Origin: Sphingomonas sanxanigenens DSM 19645 = NX02
Lineage (GTDB): Bacteria; Pseudomonadota; Alphaproteobacteria; Sphingomonadales; Sphingomonadaceae
Direction: 5' to 3'
Length of the DNA: 64,000 nucleotides
Assembly (NCBI RefSeq): GCF_000512205.2
Contig: NZ_CP006644.1
Coordinates: forward strand, 2,598,520 to 2,662,519
Shown here: piece after piece, positions 1 through 8,585 of the stretch
How the letters are laid out: each line of letters opens with the position of its first letter
Position numbering within the stretch: position 1 is the first letter of the stretch
Position numbers and translations under genes: made by a program
Notes under the pieces: generated by a model
Told to the model about the DNA's origin: nothing
Database searches by the model: none
Seen by the model: the letters and a program-made list of their open reading frames with translations, nothing else

Positions 1-303
1 AAACTCGCGGTGGCGGCGATCCCGCTGCCCTGGATCGCGACGGAACTGGGATGGGTGGTCGCCGAACTGGGCCGCCAGCCCTGGGCGATCGAGGGCGTAC
101 TGCCCACCTTCCTCGCCAACAGCTCGCTCAGCCGCGCCGCGTTGTGGACGACGATCATCGGCTTCACCGCGCTCTACGGTGCGCTCGCCGTCATCGAGAT
201 CCGGCTGATCCTCGCCACCATCCGGCATGGGCCGGACGATGGCGAGCCGCAGCACGAGCCGGCGCCCGCGCCGCTTGCCCACCCCCTCCCCGCCGCTGCC
301 TGA
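1..303 (+). CDS. cydA: Cytochrome bd ubiquinol oxidase subunit I, C-terminal fragment
   Basis: Only the last 100 residues are in the window; the frame is open to the left edge. CydA is the haem-bearing, quinol-oxidising subunit of the high-affinity cytochrome bd terminal oxidase in the inner membrane. The fragment carries the conserved CydA C-terminal signature Gly-Arg-Gln-Pro-Trp followed by Gly-Val-Leu-Pro-Thr (about residues 24-35 of the fragment), then one hydrophobic helix and a short charged, proline-rich tail. cydB starts 16 bases downstream and cydX follows, so this is the end of a cydABX operon. The identification is firm despite truncation because the signature and the gene order agree. 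Confidence 0.93.
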   Translation, partial: KLAVAAIPLPWIATELGWVVAELGRQPWAIEGVLPTFLANSSLSRAALWTTIIGFTALYGALAVIEIRLILATIRHGPDDGEPQHEPAPAPLAHPLPAAA

Positions 304-319
304 CAGAAGGAACGGGACC

Positions 320-1459
320 ATGTTCGACTATGAAACCTTGCGCGTGATCTGGTGGGTGCTGCTGGGCGTGCTGCTCATCGGCTTCGCGCTCACCGACGGG
401 TTCGACCTTGGCGTCGGTGCCCTGCTCCCTTTCGTCGCAAAGGGCGATGAGGAGCGTCGCATGACGATCAACGCGATCGCCCCCACCTGGGAAGGCAACC
501 AGGTGTGGTTCATCCTCGGTGGCGGCGCGATCTTCGCCGCCTGGCCCTTCGTCTATGCGATCAGCTTCTCCGGCTTCTATCTCGCCATGTTCGTCGTGCT
601 GGCCGCGCTGATCTTGCGGCCGGTGGCGTTCAAATATCGCGCCAAGCATCCCGACGCCGCGTGGCGCAGCCGGTGGGACTGGGCGCTGTTCATCGGCGGT
701 TTCGTCCCGGCGCTGGTGTTCGGCGTCGCGGTCGGCAACGTGCTGCTGGGTGCGCCCTTCCGCATCGACAGCGATCTGCGCGCCTTTTACGAGGGCAGCT
801 TCCTTGGCCTGTTCAGCCCGTTCGCCCTGTTGTGCGGCCTGCTGTCCGTCGCGATGCTGGTGCTCCACGGCGCGGCCTGGCTGTCGATCAAGGTGGAGCA
901 TGGCCCGGTGCATGACCGCGCCCGCGCCTTCGGCAGCATCGCCGCCATCGCTTCCATCCTGCTGTTCGCCGGCGGCTTCCTGTTCGTCGCCTATGGCGAC
1001 ATCGGCTACCGGCTGGTCGGGCCGGTCGACCCGTTCGGTCCCTCCAATCCGCTGCGCTCCACCACCGAGGCGACCGCCGGCGGCTGGCTCGCCAATTACG
1101 GGCTCTATCCGTGGATGGCGATCGCGCCCGCGCTCGGCTTCCTGGGCGCCATCGCCGCCCTCATCGGCATCCGTCGCGGGTCCGAGCCGCTCGCTTTCGC
1201 GGGGTCTTCCGCGTCGGCGCTCGGCATCATCGCCACGGTCGGCTGCTCGATGTTCCCCTATATCCTGCCGTCCAGCATCGATCCGCATTCCAGCCTGACG
1301 GTGTGGAACGCCTCCTCGACGGAAAAGACGCTCGGGATCATGCTGTTCGTCACCGCCGTCCTGCTGCCGATCGTGCTCGTCTACACCGCCTGGGCGTTCA
1401 AGGTGATGTTCGGCCGCGTGACCATGCAGGATGTCCGCACCAACCCCGACTTCTACTGA
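320..1459 (+). CDS. cydB: Cytochrome bd ubiquinol oxidase subunit II
   Basis: The product is 379 residues, the usual CydB length, and is mostly hydrophobic helices. It is the second large subunit of cytochrome bd oxidase, which reduces oxygen to water with quinol electrons under low oxygen. The N-terminal motif Gly-Phe-Asp-Leu-Gly (about residues 27-31) is typical of CydB. The frame stays open upstream to 227, but that stretch lies inside cydA. The ATG at 320 follows an AGAAGGAA ribosome binding site and gives the canonical N-terminus beginning Met-Phe-Asp-Tyr-Glu. The gene sits between cydA and cydX in a tight operon. Confidence 0.95.
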   Translation: MFDYETLRVIWWVLLGVLLIGFALTDGFDLGVGALLPFVAKGDEERRMTINAIAPTWEGNQVWFILGGGAIFAAWPFVYAISFSGFYLAMFVVLAALILRPVAFKYRAKHPDAAWRSRWDWALFIGGFVPALVFGVAVGNVLLGAPFRIDSDLRAFYEGSFLGLFSPFALLCGLLSVAMLVLHGAAWLSIKVEHGPVHDRARAFGSIAAIASILLFAGGFLFVAYGDIGYRLVGPVDPFGPSNPLRSTTEATAGGWLANYGLYPWMAIAPALGFLGAIAALIGIRRGSEPLAFAGSSASALGIIATVGCSMFPYILPSSIDPHSSLTVWNASSTEKTLGIMLFVTAVLLPIVLVYTAWAFKVMFGRVTMQDVRTNPDFY

Positions 1460-1471
1460 GGAGCACGAGCC

Positions 1472-1588
1472 ATGTGGTATTTCACCTGGGTACTTGGCCT
1501 CGGCCTTGCCGTTGGCTTCGGGATCCTGAACGGGATCTGGCACGAATTCCATCTGCCGGTGGAGGATGACGCCCCGGCAGGCCGATAA
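1472..1588 (+). CDS. cydX: Cytochrome bd oxidase small subunit CydX
   Basis: This 38-residue gene is easily missed. It starts 12 bases after cydB behind a GAGGAGC ribosome binding site and ends in TAA. The product opens with Met-Trp-Tyr-Phe-Thr-Trp, has a single transmembrane helix (about residues 4-24), and then a Trp-His-Glu segment. This is the family pattern, in which a MWYF start is followed by a helix ending near Trp-Tyr/His-Glu. In other bacteria CydX is a single-pass subunit that stabilises the haems of cytochrome bd oxidase. Position and sequence both support the call. Confidence 0.92.
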   Translation: MWYFTWVLGLGLAVGFGILNGIWHEFHLPVEDDAPAGR

Positions 1589-1627
1589 TCCGCTCATTCA
1601 CGATGCAGACCTCTATCGGGGCCGGGT

Positions 1628-1672
1628 GCGATTTGCAGCCGGCCCTCAACCATAGGATAGGCGACAAATCGC
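1628..1672 (+). promoter_or_regulatory. Stem-loop in the leader of the fnrL-type gene
   Basis: GCGATTTG at 1628-1635 is matched perfectly by CAAATCGC at 1665-1672, an 8-bp stem with a 29-base loop. It lies between cydX and the preferred start of the regulator at 1696. It may be a leader hairpin between the cyd genes and the regulator. It does not match the TTGAT-N4-ATCAA Fnr box. A role is inference, and an 8-bp match at this distance can arise by chance. Confidence 0.3.
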
Positions 1673-1695
1673 TGCGCCGCGGCTATGCAGATGCC

Positions 1696-2406
1696 ATGGC
1701 CCTGAGCGACATCTGTGCCGACTGCGCGGTTCGCGACCACGCCCTGTGCGGCAGCCTGGACGATCGGGAGCTCGACGCGCTCAACAGCCTCGGGCAGAAG
1801 CGGCGGATCGCCCGCGGCGAAACCCTGATCTGGGCGGGCGACGACAATCTCATCTGCGCCAACCTGTTGAGCGGCGTCATGAAAATGGTGGCTTCCACCA
1901 GCGATGGCCGCGAACAGATCGTCGGCCTGCTCTATCCCGCGGACTTCGTCGGCCAGCCCTATCGCGAAGAAGCCGACTTCTCGATCACCGCGCTGACCGA
2001 CGCGGAGCTGTGCGTGTTCCCGCGCCTGCCCTTCCAGCGCGTGCTGGAAGATCATGTCCGCATGGAACGCTTGTTGCTGCAACGCACCCTCCAGACCCTC
2101 AACGAAGCACGCAACCGCATGCTGACGCTTGCGCGCAAATCCGCCTCCGAACGCGTCGCCGGCTTCCTGCTCGACATGGAGGTGCGCGCGGCGAGCGCCG
2201 GCTGCCGCGCCACGCCCACCGGCCCCGCCACCTTCGATCTTTCGCTGACCCGCGGCCAGATCGCCGACGTGCTCGGCCTCACCATCGAAACCGTCAGCCG
2301 CCAGTTGACCAAGCTGAAGGAAGCCGGGCTGATTCGCCTGCCCGGCGGCCGCGCGATCACGATCAGCAATCGCGATGCGCTGGAGCGGCGGGCCGAGGCG
2401 GCCTGA
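1696..2406 (+). CDS. fnrL: Crp/Fnr family regulator, FnrL-type oxygen sensor
   Basis: The product is 236 residues from the ATG at 1696. It has Cys7, Cys10 and Cys18 (a C-X2-C-X7-C arrangement) and Cys106. These are the four cysteines expected to hold an oxygen-labile iron-sulfur cluster, in the spacing seen in alphaproteobacterial FnrL. A cyclic-nucleotide-binding-like beta domain follows, then a dimer helix (about 115-145) and a winged helix-turn-helix (about 175-215). An in-frame ATG at 1603 would add 31 residues with no family match, while the 1696 start places the first cysteine about where FnrL has it. The location right after cydABX suggests control of low-oxygen respiration. Confidence 0.85.
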   Translation: MALSDICADCAVRDHALCGSLDDRELDALNSLGQKRRIARGETLIWAGDDNLICANLLSGVMKMVASTSDGREQIVGLLYPADFVGQPYREEADFSITALTDAELCVFPRLPFQRVLEDHVRMERLLLQRTLQTLNEARNRMLTLARKSASERVAGFLLDMEVRAASAGCRATPTGPATFDLSLTRGQIADVLGLTIETVSRQLTKLKEAGLIRLPGGRAITISNRDALERRAEAA

Positions 2407-2538
2407 ACCTTCCCGCCGGCCCCGGGGCCGGCTCTCGAATTACGCCACTTCCGGTCCCCCCGCATTCAAGCTATGTGCCCGCGCACAGAGCTCAACAGGC
2501 CAATTCCGGGTCGCGACACTCATTCCGCAGGAGTCGCG

Positions 2539-3807
2539 ATGCGCAACCCAATCACTTTCGTTCTGCTCGGCGGCGTAGCCGGGGCAGCCTCGATCACCGT
2601 TTCCGCATTCGGCCAGCAGGGCCAGACCGTCACCCCGCCCAAGGCGCGCTATGCGATGGACGTGGGGACCAGTTCGGGCTTCGGCGCCGGCGGCCGCGCA
2701 CCTTCGCTCGGCTCGATCCTGGGCGGCGGTGGTGGCGGCGGATCCGTCGTCCATGAACTTCGCCTTCGCCTCGGTTCAACGCTCCCGCCGGCGGGCGGCG
2801 CGGCAAAGGCCGATCATTTCTTCCAGCCCGCCGCCGGCCTCGGCCCCAGCGTGCCGTTGCACTGGGAACGGCAGGGAACGGCGCCCGGCGAGGCCGAATA
2901 TCAGCGCCCCAAGGGCAAGCTGCTGATCTATTGGGGCTGCGGTGAGCGCGCCGGCCCCGGCCAGCCGGTGGTGATCGATTTCGCCAGGATCGCAGCCGGC
3001 CAGGTCCCGCCCGGCCTGTTCAGCACCAATGTGCCCGTCGACCGCGGCCCGATGCCGACCAATTCGAAGACCTATGGTGAATGGCCCAACGTCACGTCGA
3101 GCAAGCAGGTCACCGCGCAGTCGAGCCTGATCGGCGAGCATCGCATCGCCGGCACCTACAGCCCGGAGATCAAGTTCGCGCTGACGCAGGATTATATGCC
3201 CGGGCTGTCCGCACGATCGGTGATCGCGCCGAGCGGTGCGGTCAACCTGTCGTGGAACGGCATCGCCAACGCCACCGGCTATTATGCGTGGGCGTTCGGC
3301 GCGAAGGGCATGGGTGAGCGCGCGCCCGAGGAAATGGTATGGTGGACGTCGTCCGCCGCCAAGGAGTTCGGCGGCGGGCTGTGGGATTGGCTGCCGCCCG
3401 AAACGGTTCGCCGGCTGATCGTCAGCAAGGTGGTGATGCCGCCTTCGCAGACGAGCTGCATTGTGCCCGCCGAGGTGCGGCAGGCGGCGCCCGAATTCAT
3501 GATGGGCAATTTGTTCGCCTATGGGCCGGAGGCGAATTTCGTCTATCCGCCGCGCCCGGCCAATCCGCGCACGCCGTGGAACCAGGAATGGACGGCGCGC
3601 GTGCGCTATCGGTCCAACACCAGCTTCCTGGTCGGCGGCCCCGATCTTTCGGGCCTGGGTGGCGACGAAGCGGCGAGCGCCGACAGCGGCAGCAGCGCGG
3701 AACCGCCGAAGAAGAAGTGCAAGAAGCGCGGACTCGGCGGACTGGGGGGCCTCGGCGGGCTCGGCGGCGCGATCGGTGGCGCGCTGGGCGGCAATAAATG
3801 CGAGTGA
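2539..3807 (+). CDS. Secreted protein of unknown function with glycine-rich ends
   Basis: I do not recognise this 422-residue protein. The ATG at 2539 follows a GCAGGAG ribosome binding site and gives a clear signal peptide (a basic residue, a hydrophobic stretch, then Ala-Phe-Gly-Gln), so export is likely. A poly-Gly run lies near residues 62-69. The middle (about 75-370) is rich in Trp, Pro and Gly and looks globular, possibly beta-sheet. The C-terminus has a Ser/Glu/Asp stretch, then Pro-Lys-Lys-Lys-Cys-Lys-Lys-Arg, then Gly-Leu-Gly repeats, and ends Asn-Lys-Cys-Glu. Cysteines are few and could form disulfides. Neighbours on both sides are unrelated. Confidence 0.75.
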   Translation: MRNPITFVLLGGVAGAASITVSAFGQQGQTVTPPKARYAMDVGTSSGFGAGGRAPSLGSILGGGGGGGSVVHELRLRLGSTLPPAGGAAKADHFFQPAAGLGPSVPLHWERQGTAPGEAEYQRPKGKLLIYWGCGERAGPGQPVVIDFARIAAGQVPPGLFSTNVPVDRGPMPTNSKTYGEWPNVTSSKQVTAQSSLIGEHRIAGTYSPEIKFALTQDYMPGLSARSVIAPSGAVNLSWNGIANATGYYAWAFGAKGMGERAPEEMVWWTSSAAKEFGGGLWDWLPPETVRRLIVSKVVMPPSQTSCIVPAEVRQAAPEFMMGNLFAYGPEANFVYPPRPANPRTPWNQEWTARVRYRSNTSFLVGGPDLSGLGGDEAASADSGSSAEPPKKKCKKRGLGGLGGLGGLGGAIGGALGGNKCE

Positions 3808-3820
3808 GGTGGTGAGCCAC

Positions 3821-3851
3821 GCGGCCGGACCCGATCAACGGGCCCGGCCGC
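3821..3851. terminator. Hairpin between convergent genes
   Basis: GCGGCCGGACCC (3821-3832) pairs with GGGCCCGGCCGC (3840-3851), with one mismatch in the stem and a 7-base loop. It sits between the convergent ends of the secreted-protein gene and cysQ, 12 bases past the cysQ stop, so it could terminate both. There is no T-run on either side, so it is not a classical intrinsic terminator. Confidence 0.4.
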
Positions 3852-3862
3852 GCCTCATCCGA

Positions 3863-4612
3863 TCAGTCGGCCAGCACCCCGCGATAGGCCGCCAGCACCG
3901 GCTCCGCATATTCCGGCCGGCAGATCAGCAGGTCGGGCAGATAGGTGTTCTCGCGATTGTAGACGAGCGGGCTGCCGTCCGCGCGGCTGACGTGCAGGCC
4001 ATAGGCCGCGGCAACCGCGGCCGGCGCGCAATTGTCCCACTCATATTGCCCGCCGGTGTGGAGGTAGATGTCCGCCTCGCCGCGGACCACCGCCATCGCC
4101 TTGGCGCCCGCCGATCCCATCGCCAGCAATTCGGCGCCGATCTGCTCGGCCACCGCCACCGCCTCGCGCGCCGGCCGCGTGCGGCTGACCAGCATGCGCG
4201 GCGGCCGGTTGCCGGGGGGCAGCGGCTGCGGCCGGTCGGATCGCAGCACGAGATCGAGCCCCGGCAGCGCCACCGCCCCCAGGGCTGCGACGCCGTCGAT
4301 CGCGAGGCCGACATGGACCGCCCAATCCGCCCGCTCCTCGCCATATTCGCGGGTGCCGTCGACCGGGTCGACGATCCACACGCGCGACCTGGCGAGTCGG
4401 TCTTCATTGTCCTTCTCTTCCTCGGAGAGCAGGCCATCCTCGGGGCGCTGCGCACGCAGCGCGTGGCAGAGGAACTGGTTGGCGGTCTGGTCCCCCGCCA
4501 CGCCCAGCGCCTTGCCCGGAAACAGCCCGCTGTCGCGCACCGCGAGCAGGATACGCCCCGCCGTCTCGGCGAGGTGCGCCGCGAGTTCGCCGTCGGTCAA
4601 CGCACCGCTCAT
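3863..4612 (-). CDS. cysQ: 3'(2'),5'-bisphosphate nucleotidase
   Basis: CysQ removes the 3'-phosphate from the adenosine bisphosphate (PAP) left after sulfate reduction from PAPS. The 249-residue product has the inositol-monophosphatase fold signatures: Ser-Glu-Glu-Glu (63-66), Asp-Pro-Val-Asp-Gly-Thr (82-87, metal binding) and Trp-Asp-Asn (192-194). Its ATG overlaps the stop of cysNC by four bases (ATGA), so the two are translationally coupled. This places PAP recycling in the same operon as PAPS synthesis. Confidence 0.9.
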   Translation of the reverse strand: MSGALTDGELAAHLAETAGRILLAVRDSGLFPGKALGVAGDQTANQFLCHALRAQRPEDGLLSEEEKDNEDRLARSRVWIVDPVDGTREYGEERADWAVHVGLAIDGVAALGAVALPGLDLVLRSDRPQPLPPGNRPPRMLVSRTRPAREAVAVAEQIGAELLAMGSAGAKAMAVVRGEADIYLHTGGQYEWDNCAPAAVAAAYGLHVSRADGSPLVYNRENTYLPDLLICRPEYAEPVLAAYRGVLAD

Positions 4613-6525
4613 GGGATCAGCCTCGCGATGATCAGGTCGGCCGCCTGCTCGGGCGTCATGTTGGTCGTGTCGATGCGGATCTCGGGATCCTCGGGCGGCT
4701 CATAGGGGCTGTCGATGCCGGTGAAGTTCTTGAGATCGCCGCGCCGCGCCTTGGCATAGAGCCCCTTCACGTCACGCGCCTCGGCATCCGCCAGCGACGT
4801 ATCGATGTGGATCTCGACGAACTCGCCCGGCGCCATCATCTTGCGGACCATGTCGCGCTCGGCCCGGAAGGGCGAGATGAACGCAGTGATCACGATCAGC
4901 CCGGCATCGGTCATCAGCTTGGCGACCTCGCCGACGCGGCGGATATTCTCCACGCGGTCGGCATCGGTGAAGCCGAGATCCTTGTTGAGGCCGTGGCGGA
5001 CATTGTCGCCATCGAGCAGGAAGGTATGGCGGTTCATCCGCGCCAGCTTCTTCTCGACGATGTTGGCGATCGTCGACTTGCCCGCGCCCGACAGGCCCGT
5101 GAACCACAGCACCGCCGGCTTCTGGTTCTTGATCGCGGCATGATGCTCGCGGCTCATGTCGGTCGGCTGCCAATGCACGTTCTGCGCACGCCGCAGCGAG
5201 AAGTGGAGCATGCCGGCGGCGACGGTGGCATTGGTGATCTTGTCGATCAGGATGAAGCCGCCGAGGCCGCGATTGTCGGCATAGGGCTCGAACACGAGGT
5301 TGCGGTCGGTCGAGAGGTTGGCGACGCCGATCGCGTTGAGTTCCAGCGTCTTCGCCGCCAGATGCTCCATCGTGTTGACGTTGACCTGATATTTGGGCGC
5401 CTGGATGTTGGCGGTCACCGTCTGCGTGCCCAGCTTCAGCCAATAGGGCCGGCCCGGCAGCATCTCCTCATCCGCCATCCAAACGATCGTCGCCTCGAAC
5501 TGGTCGGCGGCCTGCGGCGGCGCATCGGCGGCGGCGATCACGTCGCCGCGGCTGCAGTCGATCTCGTCGGCGAAGGTCAGGGTCACCGACTGGCCGGCGA
5601 CGCCCTGCTCCAGATCCCCGTCGAACGCGACGACGCGGGTGACCGTGCTGGTCTTGCCCGACGGCAGAACGCGCACCGCGTCGCCCGGCTTGACCGTGCC
5701 CGAACCGATCAACCCGGAAAAGCCGCGGAAGTCGAGATTGGGGCGGTTGACCCACTGCACCGGCATGCGGAACGGCCGCGCCTGATCGGAAACCTGGTCG
5801 AGTTCCACCGTCTCCAGATGCTCCATCAGCGCCGGGCCGCTGTACCACGGCGTGTTGGGCGAGAGGGTGGTGATGTTGTCGCCCTTGAAGCCCGAGATCG
5901 GCATCGGCACGAAACGCTCGATGCCGATCGAGTCCGCGAAGGCGCGATAATCGGCGACGATCGTGTCGAACACCGCCTGATCGTATCCGACCAGGTCCAT
6001 CTTGTTCACCGCGAGCACGATGTTGCGGATGCCGATGAGGTGGGCAAGGTAGGAATGGCGCCGCGTCTGCGTCAGCACCCCCTTGCGCGCATCGATCAGG
6101 ATCACCGCGAGGTCGGCGGTCGAGGCGCCGGTCACCATGTTGCGGGTGTACTGCTCATGCCCCGGCGTGTCGGCGACGATGAACTTGCGCTTCTCCGTCG
6201 AGAAGAAGCGATAGGCGACGTCGATGGTGATGCCCTGCTCGCGCTCGGCGGCGAGACCGTCCACGAGCAGCGCGAAGTCGATCTCCTGCCCCTGCGTGCC
6301 GACGCGCTTCGAATCCGCTTCCAGCGCCGCAAGCTGATCCTCGAAGATCATCTTGCTGTCGTAGAGCAGCCGGCCGATCAGCGTCGATTTTCCGTCATCC
6401 ACCGAACCGCAGGTGATGAAGCGCAACAGCGTCTTGTGCTGGTGCAGTTCCAGATAGGCGTCGATGTCTTCGGCGATCAGGGCATCGACCTGGTAGGCGC
6501 TTTCCTGTTCCAAGGTATCGCTCAT
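4609..6525 (-). CDS. cysNC: Bifunctional sulfate adenylyltransferase subunit 1 / APS kinase
   Basis: This 638-residue fusion combines CysN, the GTPase subunit of ATP sulfurylase, with CysC, the APS kinase. Together they convert sulfate to APS and then PAPS. The N-terminal GTPase has a P-loop in Gly-Ser-Val-Asp-Asp-Gly-Lys-Ser (about 40-47) and Asp-Thr-Pro-Gly-His (switch II). EF-Tu-like beta-barrel domains follow. The APS kinase begins near 475 with Gly-Leu-Ser-Gly-Ala-Gly-Lys-Ser-Thr (477-485) and later Asp-Gly-Asp-Asn-Val-Arg. The fusion is common in proteobacteria. Its start codon overlaps the cysD stop (TGATG) and its end overlaps cysQ. Confidence 0.95.
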   Translation of the reverse strand: MSDTLEQESAYQVDALIAEDIDAYLELHQHKTLLRFITCGSVDDGKSTLIGRLLYDSKMIFEDQLAALEADSKRVGTQGQEIDFALLVDGLAAEREQGITIDVAYRFFSTEKRKFIVADTPGHEQYTRNMVTGASTADLAVILIDARKGVLTQTRRHSYLAHLIGIRNIVLAVNKMDLVGYDQAVFDTIVADYRAFADSIGIERFVPMPISGFKGDNITTLSPNTPWYSGPALMEHLETVELDQVSDQARPFRMPVQWVNRPNLDFRGFSGLIGSGTVKPGDAVRVLPSGKTSTVTRVVAFDGDLEQGVAGQSVTLTFADEIDCSRGDVIAAADAPPQAADQFEATIVWMADEEMLPGRPYWLKLGTQTVTANIQAPKYQVNVNTMEHLAAKTLELNAIGVANLSTDRNLVFEPYADNRGLGGFILIDKITNATVAAGMLHFSLRRAQNVHWQPTDMSREHHAAIKNQKPAVLWFTGLSGAGKSTIANIVEKKLARMNRHTFLLDGDNVRHGLNKDLGFTDADRVENIRRVGEVAKLMTDAGLIVITAFISPFRAERDMVRKMMAPGEFVEIHIDTSLADAEARDVKGLYAKARRGDLKNFTGIDSPYEPPEDPEIRIDTTNMTPEQAADLIIARLIP

Positions 6526-7436
6526 CAGAAATACCCCTCCTGCTTCTTCTTCTCCATGCCGGCACCGCCGGCATCCTTGTCGATCGCGCGGCCCTGCCGT
6601 TCGGATGTGGTGGTCAGCAGCATTTCCTGGATCACTTCGGACAGGTTCGCCGCCTCGCTCTCCACCGCGCCGGTCAGCGGGTAGCAGCCCAGCGTGCGGA
6701 AGCGGATCGAGCGCTCGACGGGCACCTCGCCCGGTTTCAGCGGGAAGCGATCGTCATCGACCATCAGCAGCATGCCGTCGCGCTCCACGGTCGGGCGCTT
6801 CGCCGCGAAATAGAGCGGCACGATCGGCACGTCGTTGAGCTGGATATATTGCCAGATGTCGAGCTCGGTCCAGTTCGAGATCGGGAAGACGCGGATCGAT
6901 TCGCCCTTCGCCTTCCTGGCGTTGTAGAGATTCCACAGCTCCGGCCGCTGGTTCTTGGGATCCCAGCGATGATTGGCCGAGCGGAAGCTGAACACGCGCT
7001 CCTTGGCGCGGCTCTTCTCCTCGTCGCGCCGCGCGCCGCCGAACGCCGCGTCGAAGCCATAAAGGTCGAGCGCCTGCTTCAGCCCCTCGGTCTTCCACAT
7101 GTCGGTATGGAGCGCGCCATGATCGAACGGATTGATCCCGCGCGCCTGCGCCTCGGGGTTCTGGTAGACGAGCAGTTCCATGCCGCTTTCTCGCGCCATC
7201 CGGTCGCGCAGTTCGTACATCGCCTGGAACTTCCACGTCGTATCGACGTGCAGCAGCGGAAATGGCGGCGGCGACGGATAGAAGGCCTTGCGGGCCAGGT
7301 GAAGCATCACGGCGGAATCCTTGCCCACCGAATAGAGCATCACCGGCTTTTCGCATTCGGCGACCACTTCCCTCAGGATGTCGATGGATTCCGCCTCCAG
7401 CCGTTCGAGGTGGGTCAATGTCTTGGTAGCCAGCAT
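6525..7436 (-). CDS. cysD: Sulfate adenylyltransferase subunit 2
   Basis: CysD is the catalytic subunit of ATP sulfurylase and forms APS from ATP and sulfate together with CysN. The 303-residue product matches the family length. It has the PP-loop Ser-Val-Gly-Lys-Asp-Ser (36-41) of the PAPS reductase/ATP sulfurylase superfamily. The frame is open to 7505, but the ATG at 7436 gives the conserved start [10 protein letters not shown] and the normal length. It is the first gene of the cysD-cysNC-cysQ operon. Confidence 0.94.
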   Translation of the reverse strand: MLATKTLTHLERLEAESIDILREVVAECEKPVMLYSVGKDSAVMLHLARKAFYPSPPPFPLLHVDTTWKFQAMYELRDRMARESGMELLVYQNPEAQARGINPFDHGALHTDMWKTEGLKQALDLYGFDAAFGGARRDEEKSRAKERVFSFRSANHRWDPKNQRPELWNLYNARKAKGESIRVFPISNWTELDIWQYIQLNDVPIVPLYFAAKRPTVERDGMLLMVDDDRFPLKPGEVPVERSIRFRTLGCYPLTGAVESEAANLSEVIQEMLLTTTSERQGRAIDKDAGGAGMEKKKQEGYF

Positions 7437-7496
7437 CAGCCATGTCCGTTGTTCTTGGCGCTCGCTGCTCCTCCTAGCGCCGTGACAATTCAACGA

Positions 7497-7514
7497 ACCT
7501 CCCATATGGGAGGT
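7497..7514. promoter_or_regulatory. 18-bp perfect palindrome over the RBS of the LuxR-type gene
   Basis: ACCTCCCATATGGGAGGT is a perfect 18-bp palindrome. Its right arm contains the Shine-Dalgarno GGGAGGT, and the ATG of the downstream gene is two bases further on. As DNA it has the size and the ACCT...AGGT edges of many lux boxes, so it could be an operator. As RNA it would fold into a 7-bp hairpin with an AUAU loop that hides the ribosome binding site. It lies in the 80-base divergent gap between cysD and the regulator. Confidence 0.6.
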
Positions 7515-7516
7515 AG

Positions 7517-8584
7517 ATGGCGCTCTCCCGCACCGACGAGAACGAACTGCTCACGGCGCTGCACGAGGGTATGCACGATCAGCCGCTCTGGCAGACCTTC
7601 CTCCTGCGCCTGCGCGCGCGCACGCGGGCCGACTATGCGTCGTTGATCTTCCGTCAGGGCGACGCGCCGATGCACCGCGCGACCCAGCTGTTCGCCGGCC
7701 GCGACGTCCGCGCCGAGGCCGAGCGGCTGGCCGAGCTCGCGACGCTCGACCCGATCCGCTACGATCGGCTTCGCCCGGGCCGGGTCTATTCGCCCGAGGA
7801 AATGATCGACCCCGCCGACATGCGGCACGATCGCTTCCGCCGCGAGTATATGGAGCGGATCGGTGTGCGTTACGGCCGCTTCATGCGCGTAACCGAGCCC
7901 GGCGGTTCGAGCCTGTGGGTGGTGATTTCCCGCCAGAAGGAGGATTTCGGCGCGGCGGACGCGGCGCTGGTCGGGTCGCTCGCGCCGCATCTCGGCATCG
8001 CACTGCGCAACTTCCTCGCGCTCGAACAGGCGCGTTTCCGTATCAACGTGGCCGAGGATGCGCTGCGCCGCGCCGGCATCGGCTGGCGCGCGCTCGATGG
8101 CGACGGCCGTGTGCTTGCGGGCTCGGGCGCCGAAGGCGTGGGCCGGCGCCTGCACGTCGGTTCGGTCGAGGCGGACCGTGCCGTCACCCGCGCCGCGCAC
8201 GCCTTCGCCGCGCATGCCGATCATCCGCCCGAAGCGATCGACCTCGACACCGACGACGGCGCGCGGATCATCGCGGTACCCGTCCCCGAACAGCCGCTCG
8301 CGGCACTGGCCCTCCCCGCGCTCGTCGCGCTGTCGCGCAGCCAGCCGCCGATCGGGCCGCATCACGTCCCGCTGCTGGCCAAGCTGCACGGGCTGGCGAT
8401 CGGCGAGGCACGGCTCGCGCTGCTGCTGGCGGATGGGCACAGCCTGGCCGAGGCGGCGCCGATGCTCGGCCTGACCATCGAGACCGCGCGCAACTATTCC
8501 AAACGGCTCTACGCCAAGACCGCCACACGCGGTCAGGCGGATCTGGTGCGGCTGGTGCTGACGAGCGTCGCGGTGCTCGGCTAG
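7517..8584 (+). CDS. LuxR-type helix-turn-helix transcriptional regulator
   Basis: The 355-residue product ends in a LuxR/GerE-like DNA-binding domain (about 285-350), with a helix pair around Glu-Ala-Arg-Leu-Ala-Leu-Leu-Leu-Ala and [10 protein letters not shown]. The N-terminal 200 residues look like a sensor region but carry no autoinducer-binding signature I recognise. This architecture recurs as LuxR-type regulators of unknown signal in sphingomonads. The start follows GGGAGGT with very short spacing, inside the palindrome at 7497-7514. It is divergent from the cys operon, but there is no direct evidence that it controls it. Confidence 0.75.
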   Translation: MALSRTDENELLTALHEGMHDQPLWQTFLLRLRARTRADYASLIFRQGDAPMHRATQLFAGRDVRAEAERLAELATLDPIRYDRLRPGRVYSPEEMIDPADMRHDRFRREYMERIGVRYGRFMRVTEPGGSSLWVVISRQKEDFGAADAALVGSLAPHLGIALRNFLALEQARFRINVAEDALRRAGIGWRALDGDGRVLAGSGAEGVGRRLHVGSVEADRAVTRAAHAFAAHADHPPEAIDLDTDDGARIIAVPVPEQPLAALALPALVALSRSQPPIGPHHVPLLAKLHGLAIGEARLALLLADGHSLAEAAPMLGLTIETARNYSKRLYAKTATRGQADLVRLVLTSVAVLG

Positions 8585-8585
8585 C

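Noticed and set aside
1603-1695. Upstream ATG extending the FnrL-type regulator by 31 residues
   Set aside because: It has no ribosome binding site, the added residues match no regulator, and the start at 1696 aligns the cysteines with known FnrL proteins.
4807-6684. 625-codon frame on the plus strand opposite cysNC
   Set aside because: A shadow of the conserved cysNC gene, with the usual biased composition.
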